Notes: generated by a model not told the origin, from the letters alone. DNA of 64,000 bases from Pseudoclavibacter endophyticus (GCF_008831085.1 NZ_WBJY01000002.1:1-64000); one strand, 5' to 3'. Positions 35,356-44,652 are shown, counted from the first letter of the stretch. Translations and numbers: made by a program.

Positions 35356-36654
35356 TCATCTCGGGCCGAGTCGAGGCGGGGCGTCCCGCTCCGTGTCGTC
35401 GCCGAGGGCCTGCGTGATCGGCCGGAACTTCAGCTCCGTCTCGGCGAACTCCTCCATAGGGTTCGAATCGGCGACGATGCCCCCGCCCGCGAACGCCGTG
35501 ACGCGCCCGTCGTCATCGATCTCGGCCCCGCGCAGCGCGACCGCGAACTCGCCGTCGCCGCGCCAATCGAGCCAACCGACCGGTCCCGCGTACCGACGCC
35601 GGTCATAGCGCTCGAGACGCCTGATCGTCTCGACCGCGACACCGGTCGGGGTTCCCCCGACGGCCGCCGTCGGGTGAAGGGCGTGCACGAGGTCGAGCAC
35701 GGTGCGCCCCTGCGGCAGTGCGCCGCGGATGTCGCTCGCGAGGTGCCACACGTTCGGTAGGGCGAGCGCAAATGGCTCCGGACTCACGGTGAGGCCCGTC
35801 TCCGGCTCGTCGTGGTCGTCCAGGCTCGCGAGCTGCGCGATCGCGCTGTCGATCGCGAGCCGGTGTTCGATGCGGTCCTTGGGATTGCGGCGAAGGTCGT
35901 GCTCGAGTGACGCGTCCTCCTGCGGCGTTCGGCCTCGTCGCGTCGTACCGGCGAGCACGCGTGCCGAGACCTGGCCGCCGAGGACCCGCACGAGCATCTC
36001 GGGGCTTGCGCCGACCAGGCCGTCGACGGCGTAGGTCCAGCAGTCGCTGTACGAATCGGCGAGCCGCGTGAGCACGTGCCGACGGTCGGCGCCGGCGGCG
36101 AGCCGACCGTCGAGATCGCGCGCGATCACCACCTTCGTGAGCACGCCCTCGCGGATCAGGTCGACCGCGTGCGTGATGGCGTGCGTGTGCGCCGAGGCCG
36201 TCATGGCGCCCTCGCGAAAGCGCGTGCGAGCATCCACCCCCAGCGGTGCCTGTGCACCGAGCGTCGGCCGGGAGGGCTCGGCGCCGTCGGCCGTGATCGT
36301 CGTCACGAAGCAGGCCCCGTCACGACGCCCCACCACGGTCCTCGGCACCCGCAGCACGCTCGCGGCGCGTGAATGGTCGTCGAACGCGAATGCCGCGAAC
36401 CCGACGAGACCTGAGCCGGGAACCTGCACGTCGTCGTCGATCTCGGCAGCCGCGACGAGCTCGCTCCACGCGACTCCGGCATCCGGAACGCGCGACGATC
36501 CGCGGAACCGGCCCTCCCAGGCGGTCCCCGACGCGGCGAGCCCCTCGCCCCTCCGAAGCCACACGACCGGATGCCAGGGGTCGGTGTGCAGGATCAGGTT
36601 GCCCGGGTCTTCGGCCACCACCGTGCGGGTGCGGAGACGGGGCAGCACGGGCAT
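35356..36654 (-). CDS. menF: Isochorismate synthase (MenF)
   Basis: About 432 residues of the chorismate-utilising family: SAHTHAITHAVDLIREGVLTKVVIARDL, CWTYAVDGLVGASPEMLVRV, SARVLAGTTRRG, HPTAAVGGTPTGVA and the C-terminal YAGPVGWLDWRGDGEFAVALRGAEI with FAGGGIVADSNPMEEFAETELK. Together with menD and menG it marks isochorismate for menaquinone rather than a siderophore pathway. Start ATG 36654, or GTG 36660 two codons earlier; the open frame upstream overlaps menG on the other strand and is not real. Confidence 0.88.
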   Translation of the reverse strand: MPVLPRLRTRTVVAEDPGNLILHTDPWHPVVWLRRGEGLAASGTAWEGRFRGSSRVPDAGVAWSELVAAAEIDDDVQVPGSGLVGFAAFAFDDHSRAASVLRVPRTVVGRRDGACFVTTITADGAEPSRPTLGAQAPLGVDARTRFREGAMTASAHTHAITHAVDLIREGVLTKVVIARDLDGRLAAGADRRHVLTRLADSYSDCWTYAVDGLVGASPEMLVRVLGGQVSARVLAGTTRRGRTPQEDASLEHDLRRNPKDRIEHRLAIDSAIAQLASLDDHDEPETGLTVSPEPFALALPNVWHLASDIRGALPQGRTVLDLVHALHPTAAVGGTPTGVAVETIRRLERYDRRRYAGPVGWLDWRGDGEFAVALRGAEIDDDGRVTAFAGGGIVADSNPMEEFAETELKFRPITQALGDDTERDAPPRLGPR

Positions 36655-36729
36655 GCCCACGAGCGTAGTCGTGGCGAGGAGGGCCGGTGGCGGAGGTGGC
36701 GGCGACGCGCCACAGCGTAGGATGACCCG

Positions 36730-37461
36730 GTGACCACTCCCGACCTGCAGAAGCGTCCCGAGCAGGTGTCGAGCATGTTCGATCGCGTATCGAAGCACTA
36801 CGACCGCACGAACGACATCCTCACCGCCGGCATCGCGCCGTACTGGCGGTCGCAGACGCGTCACGCCGTGCGCGCGCGCCCGGGCGATCGGGTGCTCGAC
36901 ATTGCTGCGGGCACCGGCACGATGTCGAAGCAGTTCGCCGACGCCGGTGCCGACGTGGTGGCACTCGACTTCTCGCAGGGCATGATCGACGAGGGCAGGC
37001 GCCGCCACGGAGACGACCCGAGGATCGACTTCGTCCAGGGCGATGCCATGGCGCTGCCATTCGACGATGCCTCGTTCGACGCCGTCACGATCAGCTTCGG
37101 CCTTCGCAACGTGCAGAAGCCGCAGACCGCTATCGATGAGATGCTGCGCGTGCTGCGGCCGGGCGGGCGCGCCGTGATCTGCGAGTTCTCGACCGTGACG
37201 AGCGCGCCCGTTCGCGCCTTCTACACCGCCTATATGAAGGGCATCATGCCGGCGGTCGTCCGGGCGGTGTCGAGTGACGCCGACGCCTACGCGTATCTCA
37301 ATGAGAGCATCGAGGCCTGGCCGCCCCAGCCCGTGCTCGCGGGCTGGCTCCGCACCGCCGGGTTCGAGCGCGTGAAGTACCGCAACCTCAGCTTCGGCAT
37401 GGTCGCGCTGCACAAGGGGTTCACGCCCCTCGACGAATCGTCCGACGAGACCGACCAGTGA
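36730..37461 (+). CDS. menG: Demethylmenaquinone methyltransferase
   Basis: 243 residues, UbiE/MenG family SAM-dependent methyltransferase for the last step of menaquinone synthesis. Motifs: RVSKHYDRTNDILTAGIAPYWR, DIAAGTGTMSKQFADAGADVVALDFS, DAMALPFDDASFDAVTISFGLRNV and VICEFSTVT. Starts at GTG after AGGATG; divergent from menF, so the 75-nt gap holds both promoters. Followed 47 nt later by the prenyl diphosphate synthase that makes the quinone side chain. Confidence 0.92.
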   Translation: MTTPDLQKRPEQVSSMFDRVSKHYDRTNDILTAGIAPYWRSQTRHAVRARPGDRVLDIAAGTGTMSKQFADAGADVVALDFSQGMIDEGRRRHGDDPRIDFVQGDAMALPFDDASFDAVTISFGLRNVQKPQTAIDEMLRVLRPGGRAVICEFSTVTSAPVRAFYTAYMKGIMPAVVRAVSSDADAYAYLNESIEAWPPQPVLAGWLRTAGFERVKYRNLSFGMVALHKGFTPLDESSDETDQ

Positions 37462-37508
37462 TCGCCGCGGGCAGCCCCCCGCCCCCGCACCACCAGGAGA
37501 TGACCCGC

Positions 37509-38579
37509 GTGAAGCCCCAATCGGCACCGCGTCGCCCCTCGCCCGGCTTCGTGTCGCCGCCGGGCGAGCCCGGCGGGCTGGGTCCTGGCGAAGAACGTCT
37601 TCGTGAGGTCCTGGATGCCGGGCTCGAGCGCGTCGAGTCGCAGCTCGCCGCCGACGTGAAGTTCGCCGATGACTTCGCCGACGTCACGACGACCTACCTG
37701 CTCAATGCGGGAGGGAAGCGGATGCGGCCGATGTTGACGCTACTCGCGGCCCAGTTCGGCGAGCAGCCGGACCACGACGACGTCTTCACGGCCGCGTCGG
37801 CGGTCGAGCTCACGCACCTCGCGAGTCTCTACCACGACGATGTTATGGACGAGGCCGACCTGCGACGCGGCGTGACGGCGGCGCACCTCAACTGGACGAA
37901 CTCGGTGGCGATCCTCGCAGGTGATCTGCTGTTCGCGAGATCGAGCCGGCTTTTCGCGAGGCTCGGGCAGCGGGCGATCGAGCTGCAGTCGAGCACGTTC
38001 GAGCGCCTCGTCCTGGGGCAGCTGCGCGAGACCATCGGCCCGCGGGACGACCACGACCCCGTCGACCACTACATCCAGGTGCTCGCCGACAAGACCGGGG
38101 CGCTCATCGCCTCTGCGGCGCAGTTCGGCGTGCTCGCGTCGCGGGGCCCAGAAGCGTACGTGGATGCGCTCGAGGCGTATGGCGAGCGCGTCGGCGTCGC
38201 CTTCCAGATCGCCGACGACGTCATCGATCTCTCGCCGTACGCGGAGGACACCGGGAAGCGGGCCGGAACCGACCTGCGGGCGGGCGTCGAGACACTTCCC
38301 GTGCTGCTGCTCGCGAAGCGGGCCGAAACCGACGCTGCCTCGGCCGACCTGCTCGATCGAATCCGAACCAGGGTCGCCGGCACGGAACCGGCCTCGGACG
38401 ACCCCGAGATCGCCGCGATCGTCGAGGAACTGCGCGAACACCCCGTCACGGCGCAGACGCGCGACGAGGCGCAGCGCTGGGCCGCCCTCGCCCTCGACGC
38501 GCTCGCTCCGGTCAAGGCGGGCGTCGTCAAGCACGCCCTCGAGCGATTCGCCGAAGACGTCGTCGCGCGCGATCGATGA
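37509..38579 (+). CDS. Long-chain polyprenyl diphosphate synthase
   Basis: 356 residues. Both Asp-rich motifs are present: HDDVMDEADLRRG and FQIADDVIDLSPYAEDTGKRAGTDL, plus LLNAGGKRMRPMLTLL. It elongates farnesyl/geranylgeranyl diphosphate with isopentenyl diphosphate for the menaquinone tail. GTG 37509 was chosen because AGGAG lies 9 nt upstream; a GTG at 37458 would overlap menG. The stop overlaps the region preceding the FprA-like gene. Confidence 0.88.
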   Translation: MKPQSAPRRPSPGFVSPPGEPGGLGPGEERLREVLDAGLERVESQLAADVKFADDFADVTTTYLLNAGGKRMRPMLTLLAAQFGEQPDHDDVFTAASAVELTHLASLYHDDVMDEADLRRGVTAAHLNWTNSVAILAGDLLFARSSRLFARLGQRAIELQSSTFERLVLGQLRETIGPRDDHDPVDHYIQVLADKTGALIASAAQFGVLASRGPEAYVDALEAYGERVGVAFQIADDVIDLSPYAEDTGKRAGTDLRAGVETLPVLLLAKRAETDAASADLLDRIRTRVAGTEPASDDPEIAAIVEELREHPVTAQTRDEAQRWAALALDALAPVKAGVVKHALERFAEDVVARDR

Positions 38580-38629
38580 CGCGCCAGGCGAAGCAAAACG
38601 ACGCGCCCAACGAAGCACCAGGAGAACGC

Positions 38630-40024
38630 ATGGCCAATGTCGATACCGCCGCCGGGCACCGCGGGACGCTTCGTCTCGCCATCGTCGGGGCGGGACCGGC
38701 TGGCATCTACGCCGCCGACATCCTGCTGAAATCCGAGCATCAGTTCGACATCTCCATCGACCTCTTCGATCGCCTGCCCGCACCGTACGGGCTCGTGCGC
38801 TACGGGGTGGCGCCGGATCACCCGCGCATCAAGGGGATCATCGGCGCGCTGCGCGAGGTGCTCGACACGGGTCGCATCCGCATCTTCGGCAACGTCGACT
38901 TCGGCACCGACCTCACGCTCGACGACGTCAAGCGACACTACAACGCCGTCATCTTCGCAACGGGCGCCGTGCGCGACGCCGACCTCGACATTCCGGGCAA
39001 CGACGCCGAGGGGAGCTTCGGTGCCGCCGACTTCGTCAACTGGTACGACGGGCATCCCGACGTGCCCCGCGACTGGCCGCTCGACGCCACCTCGGTCGCC
39101 GTCATCGGCAATGGCAACGTCGCGCTCGACGTCGCGCGCGTGCTCGCGAAGGACGCCGACGACATGCTCTCGACCGAGATCCCCGACAACGTCTACGAGG
39201 GTCTGCGCGCCAAGGCCGTCACCGACGTGCACGTGTTCGGTCGCCGCGGGCCGGCGCAGGTGAAGTTCACGCCGCTCGAGCTGCGCGAGCTGGGCGAGGT
39301 GCCCGGCGTCGACGTGGTCGTGTACGAGGAGGATTTCGGCCGGGACCCTGAGGCGCTCCAGCTCGCCGAGACGAACAAGCAGCTCATGGTGATCGGCCGT
39401 ATCACCCGCAAGTGGCGCGAGAAGGCGGCCGCGGGCGAGAACACTGCATCGCGCCGCATCCACCTGCACTTCTACGCGAAACCCCACGAGGTGCTCACCG
39501 AGAACGGGGCCGTGTCGGGCCTGCGCGTCGAGCGCACCGAGCCAGACGGGGCCGGCGGTGTTCGGGGCATGGGAGAGTTCCGCGACTACCCCGTGCAGCA
39601 GGTGTACCGGGCGGTCGGGTACTTCGGGTCGCGCCTGCCGGGTGTGCCCTTCGACGAGCGCCGCGGTGTCATCCCGAACCGGGAGGGCCAGGTCGTCGAC
39701 GATGACGGTCAGCTGGCGTACGGCATGTACACGACCGGCTGGATCAAGCGGGGCCCGGTCGGCCTCATCGGCCATACGAAGTCGGATGCCATGGAGACGA
39801 TCGGCAACCTCGTGCGCGACCAGCGCAACTGGTGGTCGCCGGCCGAGCCCGAGGAGGCCGCGATCGTACGTCTGCTTGATGAGCGGGGCGTGCGCTGGAC
39901 CGATCTCGCCGGATGGCACCGGCTCGACGAGCACGAGCGCGGTCGTGGCGCCGTACGGGAGCGGGAGCGCATCAAGGTCGTGGAGCGGGACGAGATGCTG
40001 AGGGTTTCGCGCGACGAACGCTGA
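38630..40024 (+). CDS. fprA: Ferredoxin-NADP reductase, FprA type
   Basis: 464 residues. FAD site LAIVGAGPAGIYAADILL; the NADP half has AVIGNGNVALDVARVLA; DRLPAPYGLVRYGVAPDHP and YTTGWIKRGPVGLIGHTKSDAMETI are hallmarks of adrenodoxin-reductase/FprA enzymes that pass electrons from NADPH to ferredoxin. Start ATG 38630 has AGGAG 5 nt upstream. An upstream in-frame start at 38576 overlaps the previous gene by 4 nt but is less supported. Confidence 0.9.
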   Translation: MANVDTAAGHRGTLRLAIVGAGPAGIYAADILLKSEHQFDISIDLFDRLPAPYGLVRYGVAPDHPRIKGIIGALREVLDTGRIRIFGNVDFGTDLTLDDVKRHYNAVIFATGAVRDADLDIPGNDAEGSFGAADFVNWYDGHPDVPRDWPLDATSVAVIGNGNVALDVARVLAKDADDMLSTEIPDNVYEGLRAKAVTDVHVFGRRGPAQVKFTPLELRELGEVPGVDVVVYEEDFGRDPEALQLAETNKQLMVIGRITRKWREKAAAGENTASRRIHLHFYAKPHEVLTENGAVSGLRVERTEPDGAGGVRGMGEFRDYPVQQVYRAVGYFGSRLPGVPFDERRGVIPNREGQVVDDDGQLAYGMYTTGWIKRGPVGLIGHTKSDAMETIGNLVRDQRNWWSPAEPEEAAIVRLLDERGVRWTDLAGWHRLDEHERGRGAVRERERIKVVERDEMLRVSRDER

Positions 40025-40426
40025 GGTCGGTGCGCTGCGGCGCGTCGCCCTGCTGCGGCGCGTCGCTGGGTGTCGCGGACCCGTTCGTTCCGCGGCGCAT
40101 TCGTGGTGCGACGCGATATGGGGAGTCCTCCCCATATCCGAAGCGGAGCATCGCTCGTACGCTGAAGACCTCGCAGAGAACGAGCGCGAGCGGTCCGAAG
40201 TGACGGACTGCTCACAGAGTCTCAGCCGGCGCGAGGAGTAGGCACCGCATTCCTGGCCCGTCGTGGTCGCGGTACCGAATCTGGGGGGAGCTCCTCCGCC
40301 GGCTGTCTTCTCCACCGGCGCGCGACGTCGCCCGGCTCCCGGTGGAGGCCTCCCCATTGGCGCCGAACGGCACGGCCTCGTAGTCTCGTTCTGCCACGGC
40401 GCGAGGCCAGTGGGGAGAGGTGACGG
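40025..40426. other. Intergenic region with a perfect 10-bp hairpin
   Basis: 402 nt without a gene. It starts with a twice-repeated CTGCGGCGCGTCGC. The hairpin GATATGGGGA (40115-40124) - GTCC - TCCCCATATC (40129-40138) is perfect and A/T-richer than its surroundings; it may terminate fprA or be a repressor site. GGGGAGAGGTGA before 40427 is the ribosome-binding site of the next gene. Confidence 0.5.
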
Positions 40427-41050
40427 ATGAGCGACTGGTTCGCCGACAGATCGGCGGCGCTGCTTCGTCTGCGACGCGCCCAGACGCGCGTCGTGACGGG
40501 GGTCGTGCCGAACATCGCCGCCGAGGACGGTGCCATCGCGACGCCGAGCGTGCTGCACCTCGATGGTCCGAGGGGCGGTCGGTTCGTGGTGCAGCGAGTC
40601 CGCGTCGAACGGACCCTCGCCCCCTTCGACGCCGGCGCGAGCTTCGCGTCGGCGGAGGCGGAGTGGAACGCCGAGGGCAGTTCGGGGCGCACGTACGCGC
40701 CGAAGGTCGACGGGTCGCTGCGCCTGGAACTGCGCACGCCCGACGGCGAGTTCCATTCGATCACGCTGCTCCACGGCGGACGCGTGCTGCAGCTCACGAG
40801 CTACAGCCCCGAGCTCGACGTGCCGCACCCCGCCGACGACGGCGAGGGCGGCGGCGACGACGCGCAGGATGCCGCAGCCGACCCCCTGAGCGCCGACACG
40901 CTCGACGCGCCCCCGGAGTTCGCCCACGTCGACCAGGCTGCCGCTGTCGCGGAGGGTGGGACGGCGGCCGATCCGCGCCCCGAACACATCGCGGCGGAGG
41001 AGCGCTCCGCCGGCCCCGACTACGGGTACCGCCTGCGCCACGCGGGCTGA
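40427..41050 (+). CDS. Hypothetical protein
   Basis: 207 residues, soluble, no signal peptide. The N-terminal half (TRVVTGVVPNIAAEDGAIATPSVLHLDG, RVRVERTLAPFDAG, LRLELRTPDGEFHSITLLHGGRVLQLTSYSPEL) looks like beta-strand-rich sequence; the second half is an Asp/Ala/Glu-rich disordered tail. No family is recognised. It has a good ribosome-binding site and typical codon use, so it is probably real. Confidence 0.55.
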   Translation: MSDWFADRSAALLRLRRAQTRVVTGVVPNIAAEDGAIATPSVLHLDGPRGGRFVVQRVRVERTLAPFDAGASFASAEAEWNAEGSSGRTYAPKVDGSLRLELRTPDGEFHSITLLHGGRVLQLTSYSPELDVPHPADDGEGGGDDAQDAAADPLSADTLDAPPEFAHVDQAAAVAEGGTAADPRPEHIAAEERSAGPDYGYRLRHAG

Positions 41051-41058
41051 CCGGACCG

Positions 41059-42573
41059 CTACTGCATCACGCTCGTGAGGCGCGCGACGTTGTCGAACAC
41101 GCGCGTCACGAGCGGGCGCGCCTTCCACTCCTCGAGTGTGAGCTCGGTCGCCCTCGCCCGGTAGCCGTTCTCGACCTCGCGCATGCGTTGCACGAACGAC
41201 TTGCCGTGAACCATGAGCATGAGCTCGGCGTTGAGCGTGAACGACCGCATGTCCATGTTGCTCGAGCCGATCACGGTGATGGCGTCGTCGACGGTCATGT
41301 GCTTCGAGTGCAGGATGTACGGACTGCCGTAGAGCCAGATGCGCACTCCCGCGCGGAGGAGTTCTTCGTAGTACGAGCGCTGCGCGTGATACACGAAGAA
41401 CTGATCGCCGATCTCGCCCACGTAGAGCTCGACCGAGACCCCCCGTTGCACTGCCGTGGTGATGGCGTAGCGGAGGGAGTCGTCCGGAACGAAGTACGGG
41501 CTCACGATCACGAGTCGCTGCTGCGCCAGATAGATGAGCTGGTTGAAGAGCCGCAGATTGTTCTCGGTCTCGTAACCGGGGCCCGAGGGGACGAGCTGCG
41601 TCGCGTACCGCTCGACGGGCAGTTCCTCGGCGGGCGGTGTGTCGTGCTCGTGCTGCCCCGGCACCTCGGCGGGGTCGACCTGGGACAGCAGCTCGTCGGT
41701 CTCGGCGAACCAGTCCGAGATGAACACGGCGTTGACACCTTGCGCCATCGGCCCCTCGAGGCGCAGCACGAGGTCCTTCCACTGCAGTCGGCTATTTCGC
41801 TTCTGATAGCCGCGGTCGATGAGGTTCTGCGAGCCGACGAAGGCGACGCGGCCGTCGACGACGACGATCTTGCGGTGGTTGCGCAGGTCGAGGCGCTGCA
41901 GTCCGCCCTCCCACGGCCACAGCGACAGGGTCGGCCGCCACTCGGCGCCGATCTCGGTCAGCCGCCGTTTCATGCGCCGGTAGCCGCGGTATTTGAACGA
42001 CCCGATGTGGTCGTAGAGCACGCGTACGCGGACGCCCCGCTGGGTCGCCCGCTCCAGGGCGTCGAAGACGGGCGCCGTCGTCTCGTCGTAGCTCAGCGTG
42101 TAGTACAGCACGTGGACGAAGCCGGTCGCCGTGTCGATGGCGTCGACGATGCGCTCAATCGCCCGGTGATAGCCGCTGTGCAGTTCGAGCGCGTTGTCGT
42201 CCGCGAGGGGGATCGAGGTGAGGTTCGTGTTGAGCTCTGCGACCTGGTGGAACCACGGGGGCTCGGTACGTTGTAGCTCCGACGCATCGATCTGCCCGAC
42301 GGCCCGGCTGATGATCGCGTCGACCTCGGCCTGCTTGCGGCGGCGCTTCGTCGAGAGCTGGTTCGTGCCGAAGAGGAAGAAGATCAGGAGGCCGACGATC
42401 GGCAGGATCGCGATCGTGAGGATCCACGCGAGCGCCGTCGTGGGGCGACGATTTCGCGGGATGAAGACGATGGCGAGGACGATGACGACGGTGTTGAACA
42501 CCGTGATGAGCAGCGTCACCAGCCCCTGTACGTCGATGAACGTGCCGACGAACTCGTCGATCGGCTCCAACAT
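41059..42573 (-). CDS. cls: Cardiolipin synthase
   Basis: 504 residues. Two N-terminal membrane helices of the PLDc_N type (LVTLLITVFNTVVIVLAIVFI; ALAWILTIAILPIVGLLIFFLF) and two HKD motifs: HRKIVVVDGRVAFVGSQNLIDRGY and HSKHMTVDDAITVIGSSNMDMRSF. Synthesises cardiolipin from phosphatidylglycerol at the membrane. Full length for the family. Probably transcribed after yajQ, 22 nt upstream. Confidence 0.92.
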   Translation of the reverse strand: MLEPIDEFVGTFIDVQGLVTLLITVFNTVVIVLAIVFIPRNRRPTTALAWILTIAILPIVGLLIFFLFGTNQLSTKRRRKQAEVDAIISRAVGQIDASELQRTEPPWFHQVAELNTNLTSIPLADDNALELHSGYHRAIERIVDAIDTATGFVHVLYYTLSYDETTAPVFDALERATQRGVRVRVLYDHIGSFKYRGYRRMKRRLTEIGAEWRPTLSLWPWEGGLQRLDLRNHRKIVVVDGRVAFVGSQNLIDRGYQKRNSRLQWKDLVLRLEGPMAQGVNAVFISDWFAETDELLSQVDPAEVPGQHEHDTPPAEELPVERYATQLVPSGPGYETENNLRLFNQLIYLAQQRLVIVSPYFVPDDSLRYAITTAVQRGVSVELYVGEIGDQFFVYHAQRSYYEELLRAGVRIWLYGSPYILHSKHMTVDDAITVIGSSNMDMRSFTLNAELMLMVHGKSFVQRMREVENGYRARATELTLEEWKARPLVTRVFDNVARLTSVMQ

Positions 42574-42594
42574 CGCGCGCGCTACGGTGAACCG

Positions 42595-43083
42595 CTAGCG
42601 GAAGTTGATGAACTGCAGGTCGACGTCGACGTCGGCGCCCTTCAGCAGCGTGATGGCGGCCTGCAGGTCGTCGCGGCTCTTCGACTGCACCCGCAGCTCG
42701 TCGCCTTGAATCTGGCTCTTGACCGACTTGGGGGCCTCGTCGCGGATGAGCTTCGAGAGCTTCTTCGCGTTCGCCTGGTCGATGCCCTCCTTCAAGCGCG
42801 TCTCGATGCGGAACTCCTTGCCCGAGGCGTACGGATCGCCCGAGTCGAGGGTCTTCAGCGAGAAGCCGCGTTTGATGAACTTCGACTGCAGCACGTCGAG
42901 AACCGCCTTCGCGCGCTCCTCCGTCGAGGCCTTGATGAGGATCATCTCGCCCGACCACTCGACCGAGGCGCCGGTGCCCTTGAAGTCATAGCGCTGGTCG
43001 ATCTCTTTGCGCGCCTGGTTGACGGCGTTCTCGGCCTCCATCTTGTCGACCTTGCTCACCACGTCAAACGAAGAATCTGCCAT
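42595..43083 (-). CDS. YajQ family nucleotide-binding protein
   Basis: 162 residues: ADSSFDVVSKVDKMEAENAVNQARKEIDQRYDFKGT and the C-terminal DDLQAAITLLKG...LQFINFR are diagnostic of YajQ, reported to bind cyclic di-GMP in some bacteria. Start ATG 43083 (MADSS) was preferred to an in-frame start at 43092. It begins 6 nt after the AAA ATPase stop, so it may be co-transcribed with that gene. Confidence 0.93.
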   Translation of the reverse strand: MADSSFDVVSKVDKMEAENAVNQARKEIDQRYDFKGTGASVEWSGEMILIKASTEERAKAVLDVLQSKFIKRGFSLKTLDSGDPYASGKEFRIETRLKEGIDQANAKKLSKLIRDEAPKSVKSQIQGDELRVQSKSRDDLQAAITLLKGADVDVDLQFINFR

Positions 43084-43088
43084 GCCCG

Positions 43089-44306
43089 TCATCGTAGTGC
43101 TGAGCCCTGGCCATCCGGCGCCGCCCGGCCGGGCAGCGGCGGGGGCGGGGGGAAATCCGGGCGCCGGCCGAGCACGTGGCGATTGGCGCGCTCGGCGGCG
43201 AGGTCGCGCAAGAACTCTCGGAGGTACGGCAGGGCGAAGTCGACCGTTCCGTGTCCGACGGCCGCGATCATCCGTTCCTCGTGCAGCAGCCTGGCGCGGC
43301 GGTTCGCGAGGGTGTTCGAGGCGATTCCGAGCCGTGCCTCGAGATCACGGGCGAGGCTCGGCCCGTCATCGACCGCCATCGCGAGCAGGTAGTCGACGAG
43401 GGCATCCGGCAGGCGCGCGATGGTTGGGCGGAGGACCTGCTCGTTCATGAGCCGGTGGGCAGTCGGAAACGCGCCCTCGACGTCGTCGCGCGTGATCTCG
43501 AGCTCGTCGGGACGGGCATCCCACGCGTCAGCGCCGATGACCTGGGTGAGGTACGGGTAGCCCTGCGTGATGGCGGCCGCGAGGCGCAGCGCCTCCTCGT
43601 CGATGTGACGTCCGCCGGCGGTTATCGGATCGCGCAGCGCTGTGAGGGTCTGGTCGTAGGTGAGCTGCGGCAACTCGACGCTGTGAGCTCGGTGTAGGAA
43701 TGTGAGCCCGGGGTGCCGCCTGAGATCCGCGATGTCGGGGAACAGTCCGGCCCCGAGAACGGCGATCGGGCGGTTCTCGCGAAATCCGTGCTGGACGACG
43801 TCGACGACCTCGGCGAGGTCTTCGACGGCGCGCGGGTTCAGCTCGTCGATGCTGATGAGCAAGCCGGTGACGCCAGGAATGTTGAGGAGATCCTCGACGC
43901 GACCACGCAGTGTCGGGGTCGTCGGTGACCGGTCGGCGACCGTCCGCTGGACGGTGACACCGGCGAAGCCCAGACCGGAGATCCGGGTCTTGGCGCCGCG
44001 CCTGTCTGCCTCCGTCTGCAGCCGTGGCAGACGATCATTGACGAGTTCGCCGACGACGCCGCGGCGCGCAGTCGTCGAGGCGACGAGCCAGCCCGCCCGG
44101 GCGGCCTCCTTTTCGAGGGCGCCGAGCAGCGTCGTCTTGCCGATGCCACGGTGCCCCGAGATGATGGTCGCGCGCCAGGTCGACCACGTGCCCGGTAAGA
44201 AGGCCTCACCGTACGCGTCGATGATCGCCTCACGGCCGGCGAGCTCGGGTGGCGTCGGGCCGAATCCCGGCCGGAAGGGGTTGTCGCTGATCTCGCGTCG
44301 GCGCAT
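43089..44306 (-). CDS. AAA family ATPase (Orc1/Cdc6-like)
   Basis: 405 residues. Starts with FRPGFGPTPPELAGREAIIDAYGEAF, then Walker A SGHRGIGKTTLL (residues 50-61), Walker B GLLISIDELN, a sensor-like IAVLGAGLFPD, and a C-terminal winged-helix-like part (LGIASNTLANRRARLLHEERMIAAVGHGTVDFALPYLREFL). This is the STAND/Orc-like group whose bacterial members are poorly characterised and occur in defence or regulatory settings. Here it stands alone. The 25-bp-period repeats 70-160 nt upstream may be its own operator. Confidence 0.7.
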   Translation of the reverse strand: MRRREISDNPFRPGFGPTPPELAGREAIIDAYGEAFLPGTWSTWRATIISGHRGIGKTTLLGALEKEAARAGWLVASTTARRGVVGELVNDRLPRLQTEADRRGAKTRISGLGFAGVTVQRTVADRSPTTPTLRGRVEDLLNIPGVTGLLISIDELNPRAVEDLAEVVDVVQHGFRENRPIAVLGAGLFPDIADLRRHPGLTFLHRAHSVELPQLTYDQTLTALRDPITAGGRHIDEEALRLAAAITQGYPYLTQVIGADAWDARPDELEITRDDVEGAFPTAHRLMNEQVLRPTIARLPDALVDYLLAMAVDDGPSLARDLEARLGIASNTLANRRARLLHEERMIAAVGHGTVDFALPYLREFLRDLAAERANRHVLGRRPDFPPPPPLPGRAAPDGQGSALR

Positions 44307-44372
44307 GGCGAGGTTGCTCCTCCGTTGCGTCAGTCGTGTGGTCGTTTGCGTCGCTGCTCGCGCGCCGCTGCC

Positions 44373-44464
44373 CCGAGAATGTGAGCGGTTGAGCGTACGA
44401 GGTGAGCCTGTGAGTTTGACTGTGCTGTGAGTTTGTGAGGATCACGAGCGGGTGAGAATGTGAG
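44373..44464. repeat. GTGAGnnTGTGAG direct repeats, 25-bp period
   Basis: Paired GTGAG half-sites 8 nt apart occur at 44402/44410, 44427/44435 and 44452/44460, so the pairs repeat every 25 bp; a fourth, diverged pair sits at 44373/44381. They fall in the 255-nt gap between the AAA ATPase start (minus strand) and tRNA-Tyr. Repeated, regularly spaced sites suggest cooperative protein binding. Confidence 0.6.
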
Positions 44465-44561
44465 GGCCTCTCCGGCGCGTCGTTGCTTCGATCCGATTCG
44501 CGATCCGACGGCGCGCGCGATACGATCTCCTCTGCGCGATCGCGCTCCAGCGCGTCCGCAT

Positions 44562-44646
44562 GGCGAGTTACCCTAGCGGCCAAAGGGATCTGACTGTAAA
44601 TCAGACGGCTCAGCCTTCGGGGGTTCGAATCCCTCACTCGCCACCA
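44562..44646 (+). tRNA. tRNA-Tyr (GTA)
   Basis: 85 nt with encoded CCA (44644-44646). Acceptor GGCGAGT pairs with ACTCGCC; anticodon GTA at 44596-44598; a long variable arm makes it class II, as expected for bacterial tRNA-Tyr; T-loop GGTTCGAATCC. Confidence 0.95.
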
Positions 44647-44652
44647 CGTACG

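Noticed and set aside
38069..41782. 1237-codon open frame on the minus strand
   Set aside because: It crosses prenyl synthase, fprA, the hypothetical gene and part of cls in wrong frames; translation has no domain and real genes on both strands explain the region.
40420..42276. 618-codon plus-strand frame over cls
   Set aside because: The minus strand carries both HKD motifs of cardiolipin synthase; the plus-strand translation is low-complexity.
44562..44646. tRNA-Tyr as integration site of a mobile element
   Set aside because: I saw no integrase nearby and no second copy of the tRNA 3' end within the window.
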